DNA of 64,000 bases from positions 1-64,000 of the forward strand of contig SUWH01000001.1 in assembly GCA_015061605.1 (NCBI GenBank), read 5' to 3'. The DNA is from Lentisphaerota bacterium. Its GTDB lineage: Bacteria > Verrucomicrobiota > Lentisphaeria > Victivallales > Victivallaceae. Under the pieces are notes generated by a model. The model was not told the origin of the DNA, searched no databases, and saw only the letters and a list, made by a program, of their open reading frames with translations. A program made the translations under genes and the position numbers. This document shows positions 15,917 to 24,863 of this stretch, piece after piece (positions within the stretch are counted from its first letter, which is position 1; each line of letters starts with the position of its first letter).

Positions 15917-17359
15917 CTACGGCTGCGCGATGACAAAGGCGGGGAAACCTGGTATCTGCCATGCGGAAAGTAATTTTTTTATCTCCGGTTCATTCGGATT
16001 CTCTGCCGGAAACGGTACTGCAACAAAGTTTTCGTTTATGAAAGAAGCCACTTCCGGATCTTTCAATGTTGTCCGTTCCATTTCGTGACAGTTTTTGCAC
16101 CATGAAGCACCGAACTTGATCAGCAGCGGTTTATTTTGAGCGCGGGCAGATTCAGCCGCCTTTTCCAATGCGGCAAATGGATCGTTCACCGCAACCGCAT
16201 CCGGATCACCCTGCCGGTTCTGCAGCAGTTTCCAGCCGAGAGAAAAGTAATAAACGCCCATTGCAAAAACCACCAGTGCCAGAATATACTTCACAGCTAT
16301 CATAAATTTTCCCGGCTTGGGCAGTACCGACATTCCCATCCCGGCAAAAGGCCACGGCAATGCCATACCGGCACCGAGCAGAAACGGCAGAAGCAGTGCC
16401 CAATGGTTCCCGGAATTATATTCTCTTGCCACAAAAATAAGTACACTTATCACCACCGGAGCAACGCACGCTCCTGCCAGCAATGCCGCCATCGCCCCCA
16501 TGATAAAAGCAACAAACCATGCCGCCCCCTTGAGTTTCTGCGGCGAAATGCGCAATGAACTTCCGAAATTGAAGTTTAATACTCCAACCATACACAACGC
16601 AAGCACCGTAAACACTCCGGCGATAACAAAGTTGAATACCGGCATACTGTTGATACTGCCGAAACCGATTCCCAGCAGTGCCGCCCCCAGACCGAGCACT
16701 CCATAGGCGGCCGCCATACCGCAACCGTAAGCAAGTCCTCTGGCAAAACCTGATCTGCCGCCGCCTTTTGCTCCGATAACGATCAATGTCACCGGAACCA
16801 TCGGCAGTATGCATGGAGTAAGATTGAGTCCGAGCCCGCCCAGCAAGGTCAGAAGCAGAATGCCGATGATCCCGGCATCTCCGAAAAATCCCTTATCTTC
16901 ACCGCCTTTGAGGAAGTTCATAAACTGACTTTTATTCATCAATCCTTCGGCTTTGCGGACAAGTTTATATTTTGCGGCATCCGAAATCACCGGGGCAGTT
17001 TGCGTCTTTCCGACAGACTTGAATTCAGTTTCCACCGGCATCAGACACATTCCGTCATCACTGCACGCCTGACAGGAAACCGTACCGGAAAAACCGCGTC
17101 CGGAAAGTTTCCACACCCATTTGCCGGAAATAAATTTCTGCGGCATTACGCCCTGAAACTGCGGCACGGCCTTTTTCCCTGAAGCATCTTTAAGGTCAAA
17201 ATTCACTGCGTCCCGATCGACATAGTGTCCTTTACTGACGGTCAAAATCAAACTGGCTGTGCTGTTGTTATCATCAGTATAAAAGTCCCATTTGAATGGT
17301 TCCAGAGCGAACAACAGCAGCGGCAGAAACAAAAATGAGGAGAGAAGAAATTTTTTCAT
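15917..17359 (-). CDS. dsbD: Thiol:disulfide interchange protein DsbD, C-terminus shortened
   Basis: DsbD carries electrons across the inner membrane to periplasmic thiol proteins. In order: signal peptide (1-18), an N-terminal alpha-like domain with Cys pairs (VSCQACSDDGMCLMP), an eight-helix membrane domain with NLTPCILP and GACVAPVV cysteines, and a thioredoxin domain with CKNC. The protein stops after GFPAFVIAQP, about 20-25 residues before a thioredoxin fold normally ends. The stop lies beside a repeat, suggesting the tail was lost when the repeat arrived. The start overlaps the stop of the thioredoxin-like gene by 4 bp. Confidence 0.88.
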   Translation of the reverse strand: MKKFLLSSFLFLPLLLFALEPFKWDFYTDDNNSTASLILTVSKGHYVDRDAVNFDLKDASGKKAVPQFQGVMPQKFISGKWVWKLSGRGFSGTVSCQACSDDGMCLMPVETEFKSVGKTQTAPVISDAAKYKLVRKAEGLMNKSQFMNFLKGGEDKGFFGDAGIIGILLLTLLGGLGLNLTPCILPMVPVTLIVIGAKGGGRSGFARGLAYGCGMAAAYGVLGLGAALLGIGFGSINSMPVFNFVIAGVFTVLALCMVGVLNFNFGSSLRISPQKLKGAAWFVAFIMGAMAALLAGACVAPVVISVLIFVAREYNSGNHWALLLPFLLGAGMALPWPFAGMGMSVLPKPGKFMIAVKYILALVVFAMGVYYFSLGWKLLQNRQGDPDAVAVNDPFAALEKAAESARAQNKPLLIKFGASWCKNCHEMERTTLKDPEVASFINENFVAVPFPAENPNEPEIKKLLSAWQIPGFPAFVIAQP

Positions 17360-17793
17360 TTTATCACCGCCTGAATCTTTTTGATATATTCATCCGCAGG
17401 GTAAGCACCGACGATCCGTCCCAGAATACGTCCGTCACTGCTGACGATCACCGTTGCCGGGATGTAGGGGCCGGGATCAAGTTTGCGGCTCAATTTGGCA
17501 ACTTCGGCGCGCTCTTTTGCACTTTGAGGGGCGCGGCGCGGCGAATCCATATAGACCAGAACCAGATGTTTTTTGGCAAACTCCATGAATTCCGGTTTGC
17601 TCAAAGCATTTTTATTGAGCGCGATACATCCCGGACACCAATCGGAACCGGTAAAAAGTACCAGCAACGTTTTTTTCTCTTTCTGCGCCAGTTTCACGGC
17701 GGCATCATAATCGGTGAGCCAGTTTTCAGGCGCGGCACAAAGGGTGAATGCACAGGCAAACACGATGGACAATGCAACAATAAATTTTTTCAT
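17356..17793 (-). CDS. Secreted thioredoxin-like protein
   Basis: It has 145 residues with a signal peptide (MKKFIVALSIVFACAFTLCA) and a thioredoxin-like fold with SDWCPGC as the redox motif. PATVIVSSDGRILGRIVG is the cis-Pro region. It is likely periplasmic and overlaps dsbD by ATGA, so it is probably a partner reduced by DsbD. The closest type is the DUF255/thioredoxin_7 group. Confidence 0.85.
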   Translation of the reverse strand: MKKFIVALSIVFACAFTLCAAPENWLTDYDAAVKLAQKEKKTLLVLFTGSDWCPGCIALNKNALSKPEFMEFAKKHLVLVYMDSPRRAPQSAKERAEVAKLSRKLDPGPYIPATVIVSSDGRILGRIVGAYPADEYIKKIQAVIK

Positions 17794-18677
17794 TTCAAAA
17801 CCTCCTTGAATTCTTTGGTGTTAAAATATTTATTGCAGAAAAAATTGTATTCACAAAACGGACAGTGTTCAACGTTGGCAGGAATATTTTCCAGCGGCAC
17901 GGCCATAAGTTCCTGCCATTTTGCACCGTCTTCGGAAATTTTATGCAACGTGGAAGAGACTTCCAGATTCAATCCGGCTTCATAAAAACCGCCGCTTTCC
18001 CGCCGGTATCCGAATGAACGCACCAGATGCGGTTCCCTTCCGAGAGAATTCACTGCATAAAACTTGTGCAGCAGTGCGATAAAGTTGTCACAATTGCATT
18101 CAACGATCCAGAGTATCCCATGATTTTCCAATGCTGCCAGCGGGGCACAGTAGCAGCACAATTCATTGATCTGGACCCGGAGCGGGATCATTATCTCCCG
18201 GCGCTGCAGTACCGGAGTCGAACTCAAAAGCGGCCACAACTCTTTCTTGACCGCTTCACAACGCAAACGGATACCCTGCCGGACGAGATCGACCAGATTG
18301 GAGATGTGGCAATGGCTGTTCTCCAACTCTTTGAGATACAATTTCCGGTGATCGGAAGCGGCGCTGCCGCAAAGCATGGATTCCAGATCCCGGTCGAAAC
18401 GCGAAACGAGCATTGTTTCCAACTGTTCCGGAGAAATATCCTGTTCACCCATACCGTAAAATATCCGGCGCACCGTTTCATCGAATGTCCGGTTCAAATA
18501 CTGTTCCATCGGGATCCGGCGGCGCAAATCATGGATCAAACGGTGCTTCCGGTCACTTCCCGGTTCCGCCCCCAGACGTGCCTCGCGGTAACAAAGTACC
18601 GCCTTGCGCGGGCAAATGCCGCGCATCAGATGCCGCGAACGCGACCAGGCATGAATGGGATAATCACAATATTCCAT
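17790..18677 (-). CDS. Cas4-like Fe-S PD-(D/E)XK nuclease-family protein, unassigned
   Basis: About 295 residues. One cysteine motif is near the N-terminus (GICPRKAVLCYRE) and a cluster of three is at the C-terminus (CPFCEYNFFC), the spacing of the 4Fe-4S site in Cas4/AddB-type nucleases. SRSRHLMRGICPR resembles the family opening. I cannot find a clean D...ExK active site; ILWIVECNCDN is the best candidate region, so activity may be lost. No cas genes are nearby. Start ATG 18677 overlaps the Bat gene by 14 bp; a further ATG at 18731 is possible. It lies between the bat and dsbD genes in one apparent operon. Confidence 0.5.
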   Translation of the reverse strand: MEYCDYPIHAWSRSRHLMRGICPRKAVLCYREARLGAEPGSDRKHRLIHDLRRRIPMEQYLNRTFDETVRRIFYGMGEQDISPEQLETMLVSRFDRDLESMLCGSAASDHRKLYLKELENSHCHISNLVDLVRQGIRLRCEAVKKELWPLLSSTPVLQRREIMIPLRVQINELCCYCAPLAALENHGILWIVECNCDNFIALLHKFYAVNSLGREPHLVRSFGYRRESGGFYEAGLNLEVSSTLHKISEDGAKWQELMAVPLENIPANVEHCPFCEYNFFCNKYFNTKEFKEVLK

Positions 18678-21165
18678 AGGGAAAAACCTGTGCAGCTTGA
18701 GCTTCGGGTATCCAGCCTTCGGTATCATCACAGATGATGCGCAACCACGAACCGCGCTTTTCGATCAGAACCGCATTGCCGCCGGGAGCGACCCTTTTAA
18801 GCACAGAGCCGGAGTTCTCCACCGGGAGCGAACGGAGCTCCACCGTCTTACCGACCAGAATAAGTTTATCCTGCGAATAGGTCGATCCCATCTGTCCCCA
18901 TCCGGCAAGCAGTGCCAGCACCATGATAAACAGCACTGCTGCCGCGCTGCTCCAGCGCAATGCGCTGCTGCCGAACTTCCGCAATACAACGATCAGACAG
19001 AGGATGAAAAAACAGATTGCCGCCAGCGCAAAATATTGATCCGGACGGAAAAGAGAATCCCGCAACGCTACGAGATGGGCAGTAAAACTCCGGTTGTTTT
19101 CGGACGGAGCCAACTGCAGCTTTTCTTCAGTAAGTTTCAAATTGGTGCGGACTTCCAAATCTCCGGGAGCAAGCAGTCCGGCTCTGGTGAACCAGACCCG
19201 CGCCTCCGGATAATTCCCCAGCTTGAATTCAGTACAGCCGAGGTTGTAAAGCAGCGGTACTGAAATATCTTCACTGCTCAAAGCTCTGCGGTACTCTTCG
19301 GCGGCAAGTTGATAATTGCCCTGATTGTATGCATCGTTGGCGGCGGTGAAGTTTTTACCGTACAGAGCCGGAACGGCACACAACAGCAGAAAAACAGCAA
19401 GATGTTTGAGATATTTCAACAATTTTTTCCGCAATCCGGGAGAGTTACTCTGCCGATTCGCACCGGGAGCAAAACTGTTTTGAGCGATGTTGGAAAAAAA
19501 TTCTTTCAACTCCGGATCACCAACGCTATCAGCAATATCCTGTGCCGTAGCTCCGGCATCCAGTCCGGAAAGTTCTGCGATTTCAGCAAGTCCGTACTTT
19601 TCCACGACTCCCGCCATATCAGAGGAGTTTTCCAGCTCCCGGCGCAACGCGGCGATTTTTTCCTGCAGCTCTTTACGGTGCCGGCGGTCTGCGGCAGAAC
19701 CGGGTTTATAAAATCTGCGGCAGAACCAGTCGCTGAGCAACAGCAGGAGACCTCCGCCGAGAGTCAGGAACAAAATAAATTTCTGATTGGCAATAAGCGG
19801 CAGTTTGACCTTTTCAGCATTATCAGCTTTTAAATAGTGTAATCCGTCCGGCACGATGTTTTGAGCTGCCGGAGTGATATTTTTCACCGTTTCTTCCGGA
19901 GTTGCGGCAGGAGCCGGTGCCGGAGTGATCTGATTTACCGTGCCGGGGGTGACAACTATTTCCGGAGAAAGTTCATTTATCTGCCAGATATTTTTCACCG
20001 TATCGAATACGGCGAGTTTAAGATGGAGCTTTTTTTCTCCCGGAGACAACGGAATAAGCGCATAACGGATGGAAATACGGTTGTTTTTGCGGACAGTTTC
20101 CGGTGGATAGACCCGGAATCCGGAGAATTGCAGCGTTGGCACTTTCAGAGGGACTTCCTCAATATTGCCGGACAAGTTGCGGGGGACAAGCAGAATTTCC
20201 AGTTCAGCGACCTCTCCGCTCCGGCAGGAAGCGGTGCTGAAGCGCGCGCTGCAATTCCAAAGACCGGTCAAACCGGTATCAACGACGCCCTCCGGCAACG
20301 GCGGCAGGGGAACGACTTTGAATCCGGTCTGATCTTTGAGCTGAAGCCGGATATTTTCCGGTCTGCCGTAACTGTTCCGGTTTCCGAAAAAGCTGTTGAA
20401 TATATCATCGCCGAAGTCATCGCGGGAAACCTGACGCCGTTCCCGCACCGTAAGCACCATTTCCATCTCCGGGAAAAATTCGCCGCTCAAAGTCGTCACT
20501 GCAGTTGCGCTGAAAGGTACTGCGGTGTACTCATGTCCATTCTCGCTTTTTATTACGGGGTTGTATTGTCTGAACATATTTCCGGTACGGGGATCTTTCT
20601 GTAAAACAGCGTTCCCCAGACCGCTGAAAGCGGGGTTGGAAATATTGAGCAATTCATAATTTTCCGGTATAAAAAGTTCCAGATGCAAATTGAACTTTTC
20701 CCCCGGACGCAGCGGACGGGACGGAGTGGTGAATAATTTACCGAAAGGTTTTACCGATTTTTCCTCCGTTTGCGGACGGCTTCCGGCAGGAAGGACCTCC
20801 AGAGTAACCGGTCCACTCTGAATTTCCCCGGAAGCGGAACGTACCTTGAATGGCGGGATTTCCAGTTTCCCCGGAGCGGTTACGGTCAACTGCCGGACAA
20901 AGGTGTGAGTCACCTGCGGCTGCCCGGAACCGGTCATACTCATCCGGGTCCCATCAGAACGCATATTGTAATTCCATCTGGCACTGCCCGGCAATGCGGG
21001 CAGAATAAGTTCGGCCCCATTGCGGCTGCCGGTCGAAGCTGAAACCGTTACCCTGACCGCTTCTCCGGCTTCCGGACGGACGGGACGGAAAGAAACATTG
21101 ACCTGAGCCGCCTGAAGTGCAAACACTCCACAAAATATTGAAACTGCGATACTGATTATTTTCAT
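18664..21165 (-). CDS. BatD-BatE fusion protein (oxygen tolerance family)
   Basis: 833 residues: signal peptide, a BatD-type N-terminal region of immunoglobulin-like beta domains (QVNVSFRPVRPEAGE onward), a transmembrane helix near 475 (FILFLTLGGGLLLLLSDWF), a second membrane segment, then a TPR block (NDAYNQGNYQLAAEEYRRAL, LYNLGCTEFKLGNYPEAR) and, at the C-terminus, two helices followed by an SH3-like domain (VGKTVELRSLPVENSG to GWIPE). BatD and BatE are usually separate proteins. I used ATG 21165 with AAAGGA upstream rather than TTG 21174. It overlaps the VWA gene by a few bases. Confidence 0.82.
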   Translation of the reverse strand: MKIISIAVSIFCGVFALQAAQVNVSFRPVRPEAGEAVRVTVSASTGSRNGAELILPALPGSARWNYNMRSDGTRMSMTGSGQPQVTHTFVRQLTVTAPGKLEIPPFKVRSASGEIQSGPVTLEVLPAGSRPQTEEKSVKPFGKLFTTPSRPLRPGEKFNLHLELFIPENYELLNISNPAFSGLGNAVLQKDPRTGNMFRQYNPVIKSENGHEYTAVPFSATAVTTLSGEFFPEMEMVLTVRERRQVSRDDFGDDIFNSFFGNRNSYGRPENIRLQLKDQTGFKVVPLPPLPEGVVDTGLTGLWNCSARFSTASCRSGEVAELEILLVPRNLSGNIEEVPLKVPTLQFSGFRVYPPETVRKNNRISIRYALIPLSPGEKKLHLKLAVFDTVKNIWQINELSPEIVVTPGTVNQITPAPAPAATPEETVKNITPAAQNIVPDGLHYLKADNAEKVKLPLIANQKFILFLTLGGGLLLLLSDWFCRRFYKPGSAADRRHRKELQEKIAALRRELENSSDMAGVVEKYGLAEIAELSGLDAGATAQDIADSVGDPELKEFFSNIAQNSFAPGANRQSNSPGLRKKLLKYLKHLAVFLLLCAVPALYGKNFTAANDAYNQGNYQLAAEEYRRALSSEDISVPLLYNLGCTEFKLGNYPEARVWFTRAGLLAPGDLEVRTNLKLTEEKLQLAPSENNRSFTAHLVALRDSLFRPDQYFALAAICFFILCLIVVLRKFGSSALRWSSAAAVLFIMVLALLAGWGQMGSTYSQDKLILVGKTVELRSLPVENSGSVLKRVAPGGNAVLIEKRGSWLRIICDDTEGWIPEAQAAQVFPYGIL

Positions 21166-21167
21166 TT

Positions 21168-23225
21168 TTACCAATCCTTTTCAACGCGGGCGGGCATCCG
21201 TCCGGGGTTATTGCGGCTGCGGAGGAGCTGACGCATTTTATCTGCTTCATCATTAAGCATTTGAAGCTGTTGTTCTCCCGCCTGTTTCTTCTCTTTTTCC
21301 CGGCGTTCGGCTTCAGCGCGTTCAGCGGCCTGACGATCAGCGGCATTATCCTTTTTGTCATCGGCTTTTTTGTCCTGTTTACCGCCTTTTCTGCCGTCAT
21401 CTTTTTTCTTATCATCCTGCGGTTTGCCCAGAGCTTCGACCGCTTTATCCAGATGTTTCTGGATCTCATCTTTATTTGCTCCGGCAGATTGTTTTTTTGC
21501 CGCCTCTTCCAACTCTTTACGGGCGGTATTGGCATCCTGCCGGAGTTTTTCCTGATTCATTTGAGCGGATTTATCGGCGAGTTCTTTTGCCGCCTGTGCC
21601 GCATTACGGATCTGCTGCTGTTGATTTTGCTGTGAGTTCTGCCGGCTATCCTGCGATGGCTTCTGTTGCTGATTTTGCTGATTTTGTTTATTCTGTTGAG
21701 CGGCATTTTGAGCCTGCTGTTGAGCTTTCTGCTGTTGAGCTTTCAACTCTTCGATCTGTTTTTTAAGTTTTTCCAACTGCTGACGGTCAAGCTCCAACTG
21801 GCGCATATTGACTGCGGCACGGCGGTTTTCTCCGGAATCCAGAGCGAGCACCTGCGAGTAAAACTCATTTCCGGTATCCAGCTCTTTCTTTGCCTTGTCC
21901 AACTCCTGCAAAGCGTTATCCAACTGCTGTTGAGCTACCTTCTGCTGTGCGACGGAGATCATCGTACGTCCCTGCCGGTGGAAACCAACGCCGGAATTAT
22001 GCATGGCACGACTCTGCAATTCACTGTTGTTTGCGGATTTCCGGATCACCTCTTCATAAAGTTTCAATGCCGAAGGATCATTATTCTCCTGCCGTTTCAA
22101 GGCGAGGTTGTAGAGCTGCAGAGCATCCTGCGGCAAAACCGGTTCATCAGTACTGCTTTTTTCAGCCCCCGGCACTGTCAATGCGGCGAACAAAGCACAT
22201 GCAATAAATATTGAGGAGTTGATACGCCGGGAGTTCCGTCCGGGAGCTTCAGAAATCATACCGGCAATAAATATCAGTATAAATCCGGCGGCAAAAAACC
22301 ATTGAAACTCCTCCCGGCGCTGCCAGCGCTTCTCCGAATTGCGTTCTTTACTGTCCAAGCGCCGTAAAGCGGCTTCGACAGCGGCGCTTCCGGTATCGCC
22401 GATGGTACTGCGGATATAGACACCGCCGGTATCTTCTGCAAGTTTTTTCAGCGAAACTTCGTTAAGTTTGCTCGATGCCGGAGTTCCGTCACTCTGCCGC
22501 ATGAAACCGCCCTTTCCGTCCGGCACGGGAGCGGCGGCGGCGGGATCTCCAAATCCGGCGATTATCAGCGGAATATCACGCTCTTTGAAATCGTTGATCA
22601 ACCGCTGCGAATTACCGGTCAGTTCATCACCATCGGTGAGCATCAGTACAGCACAATGTCCGCTTTCAGCAGCACTGAAAGCACGTTCAGCGGTACGCAG
22701 CGCGCGTTCAATATTGGTTCCGCCAAGCGGTACTGTATCGGTATTGAGTTCTTTTATATACTCTTCCAGTGCAGTATGATCAGAGGTCAATGGACAACTT
22801 AAAAATGCATTCCCGGCAAAAGCGATCAGACCGAAACGGTCTCCCGGCAAAGCGGAGATGACTTCCCGCAGCAGAAATTTTGCCTGTTCCATGCGCGAAG
22901 GCGGCAGATCCGTCGCCCGCATACTTTTAGATACATCAAACAGGATCATTATATCACGGCCGGAGTTGTGAAACGGCAGCGGAACCGTTTTCAACCATGG
23001 TCTTGCGGCTCCGCACATGATAAGCACGATTGCCGCCAGATAAAGAAAATATTTCCAGCGGCGGGCAGTATACGACATTTGCAATGCTCCCGGATCAGAA
23101 GCATTGACACCCAGAATCCGGTTCAACAGCCGTTTGCGCTTTCCGGAAGCACTGATGCAAAAAAATACCACGGCGATAACAACCGCCGGGATCAGCAGCA
23201 ATATGTATGGTTCAGCATATTTCAT
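21168..23225 (-). CDS. BatB-BatC fusion: von Willebrand A membrane protein with TPR and coiled-coil tail
   Basis: 685 residues. Two N-terminal membrane helices flank the start of a VWA domain with an intact MIDAS (DVSKS, then TDGDE). A third helix lies near 310. After it come a second hydrophobic segment, TPR-like repeats (QLYNLALKRQENNDPSALKLYEE) and a long Gln/Lys/Asp-rich coiled coil. This is the BatA/B architecture joined to a BatC tail. With the BatDE gene it makes a compact two-gene Bat operon. Bat proteins were named for aerotolerance in Bacteroides; the mechanism is still unclear. Confidence 0.83.
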   Translation of the reverse strand: MKYAEPYILLLIPAVVIAVVFFCISASGKRKRLLNRILGVNASDPGALQMSYTARRWKYFLYLAAIVLIMCGAARPWLKTVPLPFHNSGRDIMILFDVSKSMRATDLPPSRMEQAKFLLREVISALPGDRFGLIAFAGNAFLSCPLTSDHTALEEYIKELNTDTVPLGGTNIERALRTAERAFSAAESGHCAVLMLTDGDELTGNSQRLINDFKERDIPLIIAGFGDPAAAAPVPDGKGGFMRQSDGTPASSKLNEVSLKKLAEDTGGVYIRSTIGDTGSAAVEAALRRLDSKERNSEKRWQRREEFQWFFAAGFILIFIAGMISEAPGRNSRRINSSIFIACALFAALTVPGAEKSSTDEPVLPQDALQLYNLALKRQENNDPSALKLYEEVIRKSANNSELQSRAMHNSGVGFHRQGRTMISVAQQKVAQQQLDNALQELDKAKKELDTGNEFYSQVLALDSGENRRAAVNMRQLELDRQQLEKLKKQIEELKAQQQKAQQQAQNAAQQNKQNQQNQQQKPSQDSRQNSQQNQQQQIRNAAQAAKELADKSAQMNQEKLRQDANTARKELEEAAKKQSAGANKDEIQKHLDKAVEALGKPQDDKKKDDGRKGGKQDKKADDKKDNAADRQAAERAEAERREKEKKQAGEQQLQMLNDEADKMRQLLRSRNNPGRMPARVEKDW

Positions 23226-23430
23226 TTACAAAACTCTCCTCTCCGATTTCCATTCAAAAGAATATAATCATAAATGGTCAAAAATCAAGCACGACACAGC
23301 ATGTTAACAGAGAAAAAGAAAAAAAATCCGCTATTTTCAGAAAAAAACTTGCAAAAAATGTTTTGAGCATGTAGTTTATATAGATGTGTATTATAGTGTA
23401 TCGAAACAGAAAGAAAACAAACGGAAATTT
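23226..23430. promoter_or_regulatory. Divergent promoter region, bat operon and TPR gene
   Basis: This AT-rich interval separates the divergent bat and TPR genes. On the + strand, TTGCAA near 23350 and TATATA near 23380 are candidate elements with a wide spacer. No hairpin or gene is seen. Confidence 0.35.
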
Positions 23431-24834
23431 ATGGAACGCAAAACAATAAGTCAGGCACAAATATATGTACGTGATGCGGTAAACCGGGCGAATCAACAAG
23501 CTTTGAAACGGGATTTTGACGGTGCAGTAAAAACACTTTTACCGGTACTCAAACGTAATCTGGATATTCCGGTACTGTTTGAAAAAATCCGGGAATATGA
23601 GTTGAATAAATTGAAAAAACAGAGTTCTTCTGAAAAATCAATGGCGCTTTTTGCCGCAATATTTCAGGCGCCCATCATCAAAATCATCAGTCTGTTCGAT
23701 CCGTTGAAAGCAATGCAAATGTGCGAAATCAGCCTCGCCGGATATGTTGACAATCCATTGATACTCAATACTATGGCAAGTGTTTCTGAAAGTGCCGATG
23801 CTCCATGGGGGGTCGTCAGCGCACTCAAAGTCCTGGTTCAGCTCCATCCGGGCAATCAGCAGAGAATGCGCCGTCTTGCAGAAGCAATGCAACGGAATAA
23901 TCAGGCTCTTGATGCCTTGAAGATCCATCAGGAACTGGTGAAAAACACTGCCACCACCATGGCTCAACAGGCTGAGTTGCGTTCAGCAATGGCTCTGGCA
24001 AGTATCGAACGGGGAAACTTCAACGATAAGCGCAACTCCAATGCCAATACCGCCGATGCCGAAGATGCCCTGATCGCCCAGCTTCTGGAAGGAACCATCC
24101 ACGATGCAGAACAGGCACAGCTGCTCATCAACCGTTTCACCGCAGAACTCAAAAAAAACGATTCTCTCGACATGCGGCGTAAACTCGCCGAAGCGTACAT
24201 GGTGGCAGAGCGCTTTGAAGAAGCCTTGCAGGAGTACCGCAATGTAGCCGATAAACTCGGAGTCATGGACCCGGTACTGGATAAACATATCGAAAAAGCC
24301 TATACTTCACAGCTCAGGCAGAATATCAAAATCCTGCAGGCTGATCCGGATGCGTATGAAAATGCAGCAGAACAGATCGTCCAATTTGAAAAAGAGATCA
24401 AAGATTACCGCTGGCGGCATACCGTGGAAAGAGCGGAGAAATTCGCCGGAGACATGCAGTTGCAGTTCGATCTTGGTGTACTTCAATTTGAAAACAATAT
24501 GTTCGCTGAAGCCGTGGAAACCTTTACCCGCGTCTCCGATAACCCGCAGAAACGGCGCGCAAGTCTGGTTTATCTCGGCCGGTGCGCTCTGGCGGAGAAT
24601 GATCCGGCAAAAGCAGTCGGATTCATCGAAGATGCAGTTAAAGAAATGTTCCGTATGGATATTCAGAAGCGTGAAGCGCTTTATTACCTCGGCAATGCCT
24701 ATGAAGCACTCGGCAACAGCGAAAAAGCACTTGAAGCTTACCGGAAAATCAGTGCCAATATGCATAATTACCGGGACATTCAGGAACGTATGGCGGCGTT
24801 GACTGATAAAGGCAATGCCGAAACAGGTGAATAA
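23431..24834 (+). CDS. TPR-repeat protein
   Basis: 467 residues, almost entirely helical repeats. Recognisable TPRs include YMVAERFEEALQEYRNVADK and LYYLGNAYEALGNSEKALEAY near the C-terminus. A short hydrophobic stretch near 70-85 (ALFAAIFQAPIIKIISLF) may associate with the membrane. The ATG at 23431 begins MERKTISQAQIYV; an upstream frame extension is non-typical. The next gene starts 29 bp downstream, so the pair is probably an operon. No enzymatic motif is visible; a scaffold role is inferred. Confidence 0.75.
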   Translation: MERKTISQAQIYVRDAVNRANQQALKRDFDGAVKTLLPVLKRNLDIPVLFEKIREYELNKLKKQSSSEKSMALFAAIFQAPIIKIISLFDPLKAMQMCEISLAGYVDNPLILNTMASVSESADAPWGVVSALKVLVQLHPGNQQRMRRLAEAMQRNNQALDALKIHQELVKNTATTMAQQAELRSAMALASIERGNFNDKRNSNANTADAEDALIAQLLEGTIHDAEQAQLLINRFTAELKKNDSLDMRRKLAEAYMVAERFEEALQEYRNVADKLGVMDPVLDKHIEKAYTSQLRQNIKILQADPDAYENAAEQIVQFEKEIKDYRWRHTVERAEKFAGDMQLQFDLGVLQFENNMFAEAVETFTRVSDNPQKRRASLVYLGRCALAENDPAKAVGFIEDAVKEMFRMDIQKREALYYLGNAYEALGNSEKALEAYRKISANMHNYRDIQERMAALTDKGNAETGE

Positions 24835-24863
24835 TTTATACTTTTTGAGGAAAGGATTTCAAT

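Noticed and set aside
17790-18677. A CRISPR-associated Cas4
   Set aside because: The Fe-S cysteines agree, but there is no cas1/cas2, no array, and no clear nuclease triad; the neutral name is safer.
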